Origin: GCA-2683135 sp964507445
Lineage (GTDB): Bacteria; Planctomycetota; GCA-002687715
Direction of reading: 5' to 3'
Assembly: GCA_964507445.1 (NCBI GenBank)
Contig: CAZDQF010000003.1
Coordinates: forward strand, 62,001-126,000
DNA length: 64,000 bases
Below the pieces are notes generated by a model. The model worked only from the letters and a program-made list of their open reading frames with translations. It searched no databases and had not been told where the DNA came from. Below, in pieces: positions 51,332 through 59,384 of the stretch. How positions within the stretch are numbered: position 1 is the stretch's first letter; every line of letters starts with the position of its first letter. The position numbers were made by a program, and so were the translations under genes.

Positions 51332-52590
51332 ACATGCGCTTCCTGATCATCCTCGCGGTCCTGGTCGGCGGCCTGTCCGGGCAGGATCAGGCCATCGTCA
51401 ACGTCTCCGTCTATGACGTGGAGGCCGGCGCCATCAAGCAGGACGTGGTGATCCTCCTCAAGGGCGACCGCATCCACGCCGTGGCACCCGGGCTGAGCGT
51501 CCCCGACGGCGCGACCACCCTCGACGCCAAGGGCGCCACCGCCTACCCCGGCTTCATCGACGCCTGGACGACCCTCGGTCTGAACGAGATCCCCTCCGTC
51601 CAGGCCACCAACGACACCTCCGAGATCGGCAAGTGGAACGCCCACATGCGCGCGGGGGCGGCCATCAACCCTCACTCGGCTCACTTCCCGGTGGCCCGCT
51701 GCAACGGGATCACGTCCGCGGCCGTGATTCCTGGCGGCGGCACCCTGCCGGGACAGGCGGAGGTGCTCGACCTGTTCGGTCGAACGGTCCCCAAGATGCG
51801 CATCACCACTCCCGCGACCCTCCGGGTCCTCAACCTCCCCGCACCTCCGCGCCGGAACTACAGCGAGAAGGAGGAGAAGGACTACGCCAAGAAGGTGGAG
51901 AAGTCCTGGAAGGACGTGGAAGAGCAGTTCACCCAGGCACGGCGGCTCGCCAAGGTGCTCAGCACCGGCAACCAGCGCGCCGGTTCCCGGGTCCCCGGGC
52001 AGCAGAGGCTCTCCCTCCGGGCCACCGCGGAGCACCTGGACCGAGGCGCCCCTTGGCTGGTCTGGGCCAACGACCGTGATCACATCCTCGCGGTCCTCGA
52101 CTTCGCGAAGAAGCACGAGCTCCGCCTGGTCATCGCCGGGCTGCAAGACGGATGGAAGGTGGCCGAGCGGTTGAAGGACTCCGGGCACGGGCTCCTGGTG
52201 GGCTCCTCCTTCTCCAGCCCCGACACCCACGATCCGTACGACGCCGTGTTCTCCAACGCCGCCGTCATGCACCGCGCCGGTTGCCGCTTCGGCATCGTCA
52301 CCAACTCCAACTCCAACGTCCGAAACCTGCCCTACCAGGCAGCAATGTCCGTGGCCTACGGCCTGCCTCGCGAGGCGGCCCTGCGCGCGCTCACCCTGGA
52401 GCCGGCTCGAGTCTTGGGGATCGAGGCGAGCCACGGTAGCCTCGAAGCAGGGAAGATCGCCAATCTGGTGATCTACTCAGCGGACCCCCTGGAGGCCAGC
52501 ACCGATCCTGAGCAGGTGTTCATCCGAGGGCAACGCATCCCCCTGATCTCGAGACACACGTTCCTCGCCGGCCCCTTCCTCAAGCAATGA
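51328..52590 (+). CDS. Secreted amidohydrolase-fold protein without metal motif
   Basis: 420 residues from ATG 51328 (ATGA overlap with the upstream stop); the ATG at 51334 is an alternative. Signal peptide ends LSG with mature QDQ. After YPGFIDA, where HxH is expected, residues 79-83 read AWTTL. The second metal position reads VWANDRDH instead of HSHCYRAD, and the Asp segment is VTNSNSNVRN. The flanking fold (LTLEPARVLGIEASHGSLEA, KIANLVIYSADPL) is well preserved, so it is probably an inactive partner rather than a decaying gene. Its stop overlaps the methyltransferase/reductase start (ATGA). Confidence 0.8.
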   Translation: MNMRFLIILAVLVGGLSGQDQAIVNVSVYDVEAGAIKQDVVILLKGDRIHAVAPGLSVPDGATTLDAKGATAYPGFIDAWTTLGLNEIPSVQATNDTSEIGKWNAHMRAGAAINPHSAHFPVARCNGITSAAVIPGGGTLPGQAEVLDLFGRTVPKMRITTPATLRVLNLPAPPRRNYSEKEEKDYAKKVEKSWKDVEEQFTQARRLAKVLSTGNQRAGSRVPGQQRLSLRATAEHLDRGAPWLVWANDRDHILAVLDFAKKHELRLVIAGLQDGWKVAERLKDSGHGLLVGSSFSSPDTHDPYDAVFSNAAVMHRAGCRFGIVTNSNSNVRNLPYQAAMSVAYGLPREAALRALTLEPARVLGIEASHGSLEAGKIANLVIYSADPLEASTDPEQVFIRGQRIPLISRHTFLAGPFLKQ

Positions 52591-54518
52591 CCGCAGACAC
52601 CCCCGAAGGCTTCCTGGACACTCTCTCCGTCCGTCCCATGGTGTTCGACGGCGCCATGGGCACCATGCTCTACGAGTACGGGTACTTCATCAATCGAGCC
52701 TTCGACGAGGCCAACCTGAGCAAGAAGGACAGCGTCAGGAAGATCCACGAGAGCTACGCCGCCGCGGGAGCGGATGTGCTGGAGACCAACACGTTCTCCG
52801 CCAACCGCTGCCTGCTCTCCCGTTACGGCGTCTCCGACAAGGTGCGTGAGATCAACCAGGCGGGCGTGCGCCTGGCTCGGGAGGCCAGCGCAGGTGACGC
52901 GTGGGTCGCCGGGGCCATCGGCCCCACGGGGGAAGGTCTGGGCGTCATGCCCGACCACAAGCAGGACGAGGTGCGGGACGCCCTCCACGAGCAGATCGCC
53001 GCCCTCGTAGATGAAGGCGTGGACCTGCTCATGCTCGAGACGTTTCACCACCTGCGCGAGATGCGGATCGCCGTCGAGACCGCCAGGTCGCTGTTCGATG
53101 GCCCCCTGGTAGCGCAGATGAGCTTCCAGGAAGACGGGCACCTGCTGGACGGAACGGCCCCCCTGCGGGTCGCGCAGCTGTTGTCGTCCTGGGGCGCGGA
53201 CGCCGTCGGGGTCAACTGTTGCGAAGGACCGGCGGTGGTCCATGACGTGGCGGCGGAGATGGTCCAGTCCGGTCATCTGGTGACCGCCATGCCCAACGCC
53301 GGACGCCCCCGGCGGCTGGATCAACGGACGCTCTACATGGCCACGGCGGAGTACTTCGGCGTCTACGCCAAGCGCATGCTCAAGGCCGGTGTACGGGCCG
53401 TGGGCGGATGCTGCGGCACCCACCCGGAGCACATCGCGGCGGTGGCGGCGGCAGTCCGGATGCTCGACGGGGGCACGACCCGCCTGGACGTATCCAGGAC
53501 CAGGCGTCCCCCCGAGACCATCACGGTCCCCGGCGTCGACCCGATGCCGACGGAGCAGAAGTCCACCTTCGCCGCCAAGGTCATGGACATCTGGAATCAG
53601 CGCCTGGGCGCCGGCACGCGGCAGCAGCGGCCCGCCGGGCCGCAGGAGTTCGCGGTGTCGGTCGAGGTGAACCCCTCGCCGGGGCTGTCCGTGGACAAGC
53701 CCATGAAGGCGGCCCGCATGCTCAAGGCCGCGGGGGTCGACGTGATCAACATCGCCGACGGACCGCGGGCGGCGGTGCGCATGAGCAACACCGCCCTCGC
53801 CCTCGCTCTGCGCCGCGAGCTCGACACGGAGATCATCCTCCACGTCTGCTGTCGGGACCGGAACCTCCTGGGCCTGCAGAGCGACGTCCTCGGCGCCCAC
53901 GTCATGGACCTGAAGAACCTGGTCGTCATCACCGGCGATCCGCCGAAGATGGGGGACTACCCCAAGGCCACGGCGGTCTTTGACCTGGACAGCATCGAAC
54001 TGCTGAAGCTCATCGACGGGCTCAACAAGGGGATCGATCCGGCGGGCAAGATGGTCGGCGAGGCCACGTCGTTCTTCCTCGCCACGGGCGCGGAGCCGGG
54101 GGCCCTGGATTACGACCGGGAGTTGAACCGGCTGGAGATGAAGATCAAGGCCGGGGCGGAGATGGTCATGACCCAGCCGGTCTACGACACCGCCGTCGTC
54201 GAGCGATTCCTCGAGGACACGGCTTCTTTCGGCGTCCCCGTCCTGCTCGGCGTATGCCCGCTGGTGTCCGCGCGCAACGCGGAGTTCCTCCACAACGAGG
54301 TGCCGGGCATGTCCGTCCCGCCGGCGACCCGGGAGCGCATGCAGGCCGCCGGGTCCGGTGCCCCCGGGGTCGCGGAGGGAGTGGCCATCGCGAGAGAGAT
54401 GGTGGACGGGTTCGCAGATCGGATCGTGGGCTGCTACATCATGCCCCAGCTCGGTCGCTACAGCACCGCCATCGACGTCCTCGAGCCCGTGGGGTTCAAG
54501 GGGGGCGAGTCTCCATGA
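52587..54518 (+). CDS. Bifunctional homocysteine S-methyltransferase / methylenetetrahydrofolate reductase
   Basis: 643 residues. Residues about 10-300 are the homocysteine S-methyltransferase domain: VFDGAMGTMLYEYGYF, ETNTFSANR, GVNCCEGP (about 208-215) and GGCCGTHPEHIAA (about 271), giving the zinc cysteines. Residues about 345-640 are methylenetetrahydrofolate reductase (SVEVNPSPG, NIADGPRAAVRMSN, ITGDPPKMGDYP, DLDSIELLKLIDGLN, MVMTQPVYD). It couples folate reduction to methionine formation, like B. subtilis YitJ. It overlaps both neighbours by four bases. Confidence 0.92.
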   Translation: MTADTPEGFLDTLSVRPMVFDGAMGTMLYEYGYFINRAFDEANLSKKDSVRKIHESYAAAGADVLETNTFSANRCLLSRYGVSDKVREINQAGVRLAREASAGDAWVAGAIGPTGEGLGVMPDHKQDEVRDALHEQIAALVDEGVDLLMLETFHHLREMRIAVETARSLFDGPLVAQMSFQEDGHLLDGTAPLRVAQLLSSWGADAVGVNCCEGPAVVHDVAAEMVQSGHLVTAMPNAGRPRRLDQRTLYMATAEYFGVYAKRMLKAGVRAVGGCCGTHPEHIAAVAAAVRMLDGGTTRLDVSRTRRPPETITVPGVDPMPTEQKSTFAAKVMDIWNQRLGAGTRQQRPAGPQEFAVSVEVNPSPGLSVDKPMKAARMLKAAGVDVINIADGPRAAVRMSNTALALALRRELDTEIILHVCCRDRNLLGLQSDVLGAHVMDLKNLVVITGDPPKMGDYPKATAVFDLDSIELLKLIDGLNKGIDPAGKMVGEATSFFLATGAEPGALDYDRELNRLEMKIKAGAEMVMTQPVYDTAVVERFLEDTASFGVPVLLGVCPLVSARNAEFLHNEVPGMSVPPATRERMQAAGSGAPGVAEGVAIAREMVDGFADRIVGCYIMPQLGRYSTAIDVLEPVGFKGGESP

Positions 54519-55159
54519 CCCGTCGCGTCCTCATCGGCATCGCCGGCGGCACCGCCTCCGGGAAGACCTCCATCGCCACGGACATGAGCCGAACCATGGG
54601 GCCGGATCAGGCCATGGTGGTCCGGCTCGACGACTACTACCGGCAGCTCCCCGGAGACCTGGAGGAGCGCGGCCGCACCAACTTCGACCACCCTGACGCG
54701 TTCGAGTGGCCCCTGCTGCAGACGCACATCAAGGCCCTCCTGAGCGGCCGGGCCGTACCCGTCCCCAGCTACGATCACTCGATCCATCAACGTCGAGAGC
54801 GACCAAACCTGACGGCGGCGCGACCCGTGGTCATCCTGGAGGGGATCCTGGCCCTGTGGCCCACGGAGTTGCGACGCCTGATGAACCTGAAGGTGTTCGT
54901 GGACACCCCGCCGGATATCCGACTCGCCCGCCGCATCCGCCGTGACGTGGCGGAGAGAGACCGCACCCTCGACGCGGTGATCCAGCAATACGAAGCCACG
55001 GTGCGCCCCATGCACGAGCAGTTCTGCGAACCCACCAAGGCCCACGCCGACGTGGTGATCCCGCGCGGCGCGACCAACCGGGTGGCCGTACAGATGGTGC
55101 TCTCCGGCACCCGCGCCCTGCTCCGTCACGACGGACAGGAGCGGTCTGAGCAGGCATGA
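54515..55159 (+). CDS. udk: Uridine kinase
   Basis: 214 residues from ATG 54515. P-loop GGTASGKTS (11-19), VVRLDDYYRQLPGD, FDHPDAFEWPLL, PSYDHSIHQR and VVILEGILAL are hallmarks. It phosphorylates uridine and cytidine in pyrimidine salvage. RRIRRDVAERDRTLDAVIQQ matches the family lid region. ATGA overlaps at both ends tie it to the methyltransferase/reductase and pyrophosphatase-like genes. Confidence 0.93.
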   Translation: MTRRVLIGIAGGTASGKTSIATDMSRTMGPDQAMVVRLDDYYRQLPGDLEERGRTNFDHPDAFEWPLLQTHIKALLSGRAVPVPSYDHSIHQRRERPNLTAARPVVILEGILALWPTELRRLMNLKVFVDTPPDIRLARRIRRDVAERDRTLDAVIQQYEATVRPMHEQFCEPTKAHADVVIPRGATNRVAVQMVLSGTRALLRHDGQERSEQA

Positions 55160-56532
55160 GCCGCGGCCTGGTGGTGGTGGATGCGGTGGGGTTGACCCCC
55201 GGGCTCCTCGGCCCGGACACCCCGAACCTCAACCAGCTGGCAGCGACCGGTACGGCCACGCCTCTGGAGTGCCCGTTCCCGGCCCTCACCCTCTCCTCCC
55301 AGGCCTCCATCCTGACCGGCGCCGCGCCGACGAAACACGGCATCGTCGGCAACGGCTGGTGGTTCGACGAGCTGGCCGAGCCCCTGCTCTGGAGGCAGCC
55401 GCACGCGCTCCTGCAATGCGAGGACCTCCCCACCCGACTGCGACGGGAAAGAGACGGTTTCACGGTGGCCAAGCTCTTCTGGTGGTTCAACATGTACGCC
55501 CCCGTGGACTGGGCCATCACGCCCCGCCCCATGTATCCGGCGGACGGGCGCAAGGTCCCGGATATCCACACCCTGCCCGGCGACCTGCGCGATCAACTCC
55601 AGGGCGCTCTGGGTCCGTTCCCGCTGTTCCGCTTCTGGGGACCGGCGGCGGACCTCACCAGCTCCCGCTGGATCACGGACGCGTCCTTGCGGGTCATCGA
55701 ACAACACACCCCCAGCCTCTCCCTCATCTACCTGCCGCACCTGGACTACGACTTCCAGCGGTTCGGCTCCAGCGACCCCAGGTCCCGACAGGCCCTGCGA
55801 GACGTGGACGGGCTCGTCGGCGAGATCGCGGCGACCGCTGCCCGCCTCGACATGACAACCCTGGTGCTCTCCGAGTACGGGATCACGGACGTGAGCCGAC
55901 CCGTTCATGTGAACAGGGCCCTGCGCCAGCAAGGGCTCCTGTCCATTCGCATGGAGGAAGGGCTCGAACGCCTGGACTGCGGAGCCTCCCGCGCCTTCGC
56001 CGTGGCGGATCACCAGATCGCTCACGTCTACGTCCGCGATCCGGCGGACGCACCGGCCGTCCGAGACCTCCTCGCCGACCTCCCAGGAGTGGAACAGGTG
56101 CTGGAAGGCCCCTCGCGCGCCGAGCAGGGTCTCGACCACGGGCGGGCCGGAGACGTGGTGCTGGTGGCGGACAGGGACGCCTGGTTCACCTACTACTTCT
56201 GGACCGACGACCAGGTGGCCCCGGACTACGCCCGCACGGTCGACATCCACCGAAAGCCGGGCTATGACCCCGCGGAGTTGTTCCTCGACCCGCAGCTGTC
56301 ATTTCCCAAGCTCAAGATCATCCGTCGGCTCCTGGGCAAGAAGCTCGGCTTCCGCAACCTCATGGACGTGATCGGGCTCGACGCCGGTCCGGTCCGCGGC
56401 TCTCACGGGCGGCGGGCGGACCATCCCGACGAGGGACCGATCCTCCTGTGCAGCGTCCCCTTCGAACACGACGACGCTCCGTACCCCCTGGCGCGGGTGC
56501 CCGAGCTCCTGGCGACCCTGAGCCCCCGTTGA
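55156..56532 (+). CDS. Type I phosphodiesterase/nucleotide pyrophosphatase-like protein
   Basis: 458 residues, alkaline phosphatase superfamily. VVVDAVGLTPGLL supplies the first metal Asp; PALTLSSQASILTG (about 46-59) holds the Thr nucleophile; PTKHGIVGNGWWFD follows, then YLPHLDYDFQRFG, LSEYGITDV and SHGRRADHPDEG. It has no signal peptide, unlike most family members with extracellular roles. Substrate unknown; homologues accompany UbiA-like EboC and inositol-phosphate synthase genes in ebo-type clusters. It overlaps udk by four bases and its TGA overlaps a possible TTG start of truB. Confidence 0.82.
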   Translation: MSRGLVVVDAVGLTPGLLGPDTPNLNQLAATGTATPLECPFPALTLSSQASILTGAAPTKHGIVGNGWWFDELAEPLLWRQPHALLQCEDLPTRLRRERDGFTVAKLFWWFNMYAPVDWAITPRPMYPADGRKVPDIHTLPGDLRDQLQGALGPFPLFRFWGPAADLTSSRWITDASLRVIEQHTPSLSLIYLPHLDYDFQRFGSSDPRSRQALRDVDGLVGEIAATAARLDMTTLVLSEYGITDVSRPVHVNRALRQQGLLSIRMEEGLERLDCGASRAFAVADHQIAHVYVRDPADAPAVRDLLADLPGVEQVLEGPSRAEQGLDHGRAGDVVLVADRDAWFTYYFWTDDQVAPDYARTVDIHRKPGYDPAELFLDPQLSFPKLKIIRRLLGKKLGFRNLMDVIGLDAGPVRGSHGRRADHPDEGPILLCSVPFEHDDAPYPLARVPELLATLSPR

Positions 56533-56579
56533 GCACCACCGACCCGAGCCCCGGCCCCAGCCCTCGCAGACGATCCACC

Positions 56580-57455
56580 ATGCCGCCTACCCCCGGCCTC
56601 CTCGTCATAGACAAACCCCTGGGCCCCAGCAGCCGGGCCGTCCTCGACGGCATGGAGCGACGCCTCAAGATCGGACCGCTCGGACACACGGGCACCCTCG
56701 ATCCACTGGCCTCTGGCCTGCTCATCGTCCTCGCCGGCAGCGCCCGCCGGCTCCAGGACATGCTCATGGCCTCCTCCAAGACCTACGACGCGGAGGTGAC
56801 CCTCGGCGCCACCTCCGTGACCCTGGATGGGGAAGGCCCCGTCACGACCATGGGCACGCCCGTCCCGTCCCTCTCCGAAGGAGACATGCGGGAGTTGATA
56901 GGGCGGTTCACCGGTGCCATCGAGCAGCTCCCCCCTCCCCACTCCGCCGTCCACGTGGGTGGCAAGAGAGCGTACGAGCTCGCCCGACGGGGGGAGGCTC
57001 CTGCGCTCCGTCCGCGCACCGTCTCGATCGATCACCTGGAGTTGACCGGGCGCTCCGGGAACATCTTGAACCTGCGGGTCCGTTGCGGCCCCGGGACCTA
57101 CATCCGCAGCCTGGCTCGAGACCTCGGAGAAGACCTCGGCTGTGGCGCCTACCTCTCCGGACTGAGGCGGGTCGTCAGCGGCCCCTTCGAAGTGGCGGAT
57201 GCGCGCACCCCGGAAGAGGTGTCGGAGGAGCACCTCTTGCCACTGGCGGCCATCCTGGGCTCCTTCAACCGGGTCGACGTCGACCGCCAAGACGCGGTCC
57301 GCCTGTCACTGGGCCAGAGCGTCACGGGGCTGGAAGTGGGACCCGACGCTCCGACCTTCGCCTGGCTGGACGACCACCCGGTGTGCCGACTTCGCGCCAC
57401 CGATGGAGGCGCCCGGTCGGATCTCCGCCTGCGGGAGATCCGCCGAGAGCCCTGA
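56580..57455 (+). CDS. truB: tRNA pseudouridine-55 synthase TruB
   Basis: 291 residues from ATG 56580; a TTG at 56529, overlapping the previous stop, would add a Pro/Ser-rich tail and coupling. Motif I is LGHTGTLDPLASGLL with catalytic D41; KTYDAEVTLGA, PPPHSAVHVGGKRAYELARR and RCGPGTYIRSLARDLG follow. It makes pseudouridine 55 in the tRNA T loop. Last gene of the operon; a hairpin follows at 57491. Confidence 0.95.
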   Translation: MPPTPGLLVIDKPLGPSSRAVLDGMERRLKIGPLGHTGTLDPLASGLLIVLAGSARRLQDMLMASSKTYDAEVTLGATSVTLDGEGPVTTMGTPVPSLSEGDMRELIGRFTGAIEQLPPPHSAVHVGGKRAYELARRGEAPALRPRTVSIDHLELTGRSGNILNLRVRCGPGTYIRSLARDLGEDLGCGAYLSGLRRVVSGPFEVADARTPEEVSEEHLLPLAAILGSFNRVDVDRQDAVRLSLGQSVTGLEVGPDAPTFAWLDDHPVCRLRATDGGARSDLRLREIRREP

Positions 57456-57490
57456 GCCCCAGCGGACCCCCGTTCGACCCCCGCAAGGAG

Positions 57491-57543
57491 CAGGGGCGAC
57501 ACCTCCGCCTGATCGACGGCAGCGTCGCCCCTGTCTCGTGGAG
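57491..57543. terminator. Hairpin between converging truB and cytochrome c peroxidase genes
   Basis: A perfect ten-base inverted repeat (57491-57500 with 57534-57543) with a 33-base loop occupies the 98-base convergent gap. T-rich DNA after the plus-strand arm is weak (CTCGTGG). A bidirectional terminator is the likely role. Confidence 0.5.
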
Positions 57544-57553
57544 AAGTGTGTCT

Positions 57554-59275
57554 CTACTGGATGGTCACGTGGAGACCGCTGGTGGCCGCGAATCCGTTGA
57601 CCGCGGTGGGGTCCTGGATCCACCACTGCCCGAAGAACTCGAGGCCCGCCAACGCGGGCAGGTCGGGAATCGCCGACTGATAGGTCCCGAAGCCGCCGGC
57701 CGGTCCGGAGCCCATCAACGTGGTGGTCACCAGCACGAAGGACGGGTCCAGGTGATCCACGTTCAACGGGACACCGCCCAGGAACGTGCCGAAGGGCGCC
57801 GCCACGCTGGAGATCCCCAGGAACGCCAGGGCGCCGCCGCGGGCGTTCCTCACGCCCACCTTGAACGCCCCGTTCCCGACCTGAGCGGGCGAGACCGCGA
57901 TCCACTCCGGGGTGCCGCCAGCGCTACCCCAGGACAATCCGTAGATGCTCCCGGAGCCCGCGTTGACCTCGCTGCTCAAGGTCGGCCTCGAGAAGGCGCC
58001 GGTCTCATTGGCCACCCGCGGATCGTCGAAGGCCATGCTCAGGAACGCCACCAGCGCCTGCTCCTCGTTGTTGTTGAGGGGCAGGTTGACGATCCGGTTG
58101 TCCAGGCCATCGGTGAAGTCGCCGCCACGGTCATAGAAGCCCACCACCTGAGCGAGGTTGGTGAACTGACCGTTGTGCATGTATCGAGAGCGCATCCCGA
58201 CGTTGCGCAGGCTCGGAGTCTTGAACTCGCCGCGGTCGTTGAAGTTGCCGGTGACGCTCATGCGACCCGGGTCCTCCTGCCACGGCCGCAGGCCGATGTT
58301 GATGAACTCGCTGTTCGACGCCAGTTGTCCGCCATGACACAGCACACAACGACCAGGACCGGTGAAGATCTGGAATCCCTGCTCCTGCTGCGGCGTGAAC
58401 ACCGTGTTCGGCGGCGCCCCGGCACGGACCGCGTCGATGGGAGCCTGATCCGGGACCAGGGTCCGCTGATAGGTGGCCAGGGCGAACGCGATACGGGTCG
58501 CCGTGATCGCCGAGTCCCCGAACGCCGCCTGGAACAACGCCGGGTAACTGCTGTTGGCTCCCTGGAGCGCCGAGACCAGGTCCGACGGCAGGTTGGACGC
58601 CAGCTGGAGCGGCACCACCGTGTTCAGCTTGCTGATGACGTCGTTCCAGGTCCGGCCGTCGTGGGCCATCTCATCGCTGGCCAGGATGGGCCCGACGGAC
58701 TGGCTCTCCAGGGCGCCCCCGAACGGGATGATCACCGCCCCGGTCTGCGGGTCCGTGAACTGACCGGTGGCGCGGCCGTCCCAGAACAGGGCACCCGGGA
58801 ACCAGGCGCTGGTGAGGTTCGTGGGCGCGTACCGCGGCGTGACCTGACGGTTGAGGCCGAACGTGCCGTGAGCCAGGTAGTTCCCGCCGGGACCCTGCCG
58901 GATCATCCCCGGCGAACCGTTGCGATCATCCGGAGTCCCGAAGACGCCGTCGGCTCCCGGATGGAGCGCGGTACGAGGATCGCTGCCGCCGTCCCCGGGA
59001 CGGTGGCAGGTGCCGCAGGCCACCGTGTTGTCTGACGACAGCTGTTCATCCCAGAACAGCGCCTTCCCCAGGACCGCCTTCGCCGGCGTGATCGGGTTCA
59101 TGGGCGGCGCCTGAACCGGAGGCAACCCCGGAGGCGGGGGCGGAGGCCCACCACCCGGAGGAGGGGGCGGAGGCCCACCACCCGGAGGCGGGGGCGGAGG
59201 GGGTTGCTGCGCCACCGTGACCACGGGGGCAAAAAGCGCAAGAACCACAAGGGTGCTCAGGATCGTTCGCATCAT
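57554..59275 (-). CDS. Di-heme cytochrome c peroxidase (MauG/CCP family) with Pro-rich tether and C-terminal extracellular module
   Basis: 573 residues from ATG 59275. Signal peptide ends TVA with mature QQP, followed by a Pro/Gly tether (25-52). Heme 1 is CGTCH (about 87-91) after LFWDEQLSSDNTVA; heme 2 is CVLCH (about 310-314); the family phrase FKTPSLRNVGMRSRYMHNG follows. It should reduce hydrogen peroxide, or oxidise a substrate, in the periplasm or on the surface. The last 130 residues (from about 440) are not part of the family and resemble a module also seen in the proteins at 59385 and 62984. Confidence 0.9.
   Translation of the reverse strand: MMRTILSTLVVLALFAPVVTVAQQPPPPPPPGGGPPPPPPGGGPPPPPPGLPPVQAPPMNPITPAKAVLGKALFWDEQLSSDNTVACGTCHRPGDGGSDPRTALHPGADGVFGTPDDRNGSPGMIRQGPGGNYLAHGTFGLNRQVTPRYAPTNLTSAWFPGALFWDGRATGQFTDPQTGAVIIPFGGALESQSVGPILASDEMAHDGRTWNDVISKLNTVVPLQLASNLPSDLVSALQGANSSYPALFQAAFGDSAITATRIAFALATYQRTLVPDQAPIDAVRAGAPPNTVFTPQQEQGFQIFTGPGRCVLCHGGQLASNSEFINIGLRPWQEDPGRMSVTGNFNDRGEFKTPSLRNVGMRSRYMHNGQFTNLAQVVGFYDRGGDFTDGLDNRIVNLPLNNNEEQALVAFLSMAFDDPRVANETGAFSRPTLSSEVNAGSGSIYGLSWGSAGGTPEWIAVSPAQVGNGAFKVGVRNARGGALAFLGISSVAAPFGTFLGGVPLNVDHLDPSFVLVTTTLMGSGPAGGFGTYQSAIPDLPALAGLEFFGQWWIQDPTAVNGFAATSGLHVTIQ
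59128..59200. repeat. 27-base tandem repeat coding the Pro/Gly tether
   Basis: Two full units (59128-59154, 59155-59181; one base differs) and a partial third (59182-59200). Each unit encodes nine residues, GGGPPPPPP-like, in the peroxidase N-terminus. Copy number is likely to vary between strains. Confidence 0.85.
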
Positions 59276-59384
59276 GGAAGTCTCTCCTGCACCTCATCCC
59301 GGTGCCGCTCTATTCTCGCCCGCGCTTTCCCGAAATCGATGCTTCTCCCCTGCGAATCGGGGCAGATTCCATCAGAATTGAGGA

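Noticed and set aside
52473..54293. A 606-codon minus-strand frame opposite the methyltransferase/MTHFR gene
   Set aside because: No motifs, biased composition, and the plus strand carries clear two-domain enzyme signatures with coupled junctions.
59128..59200. CRISPR-like repetition
   Set aside because: The units are directly adjacent without spacers and simply encode a Pro/Gly tether.
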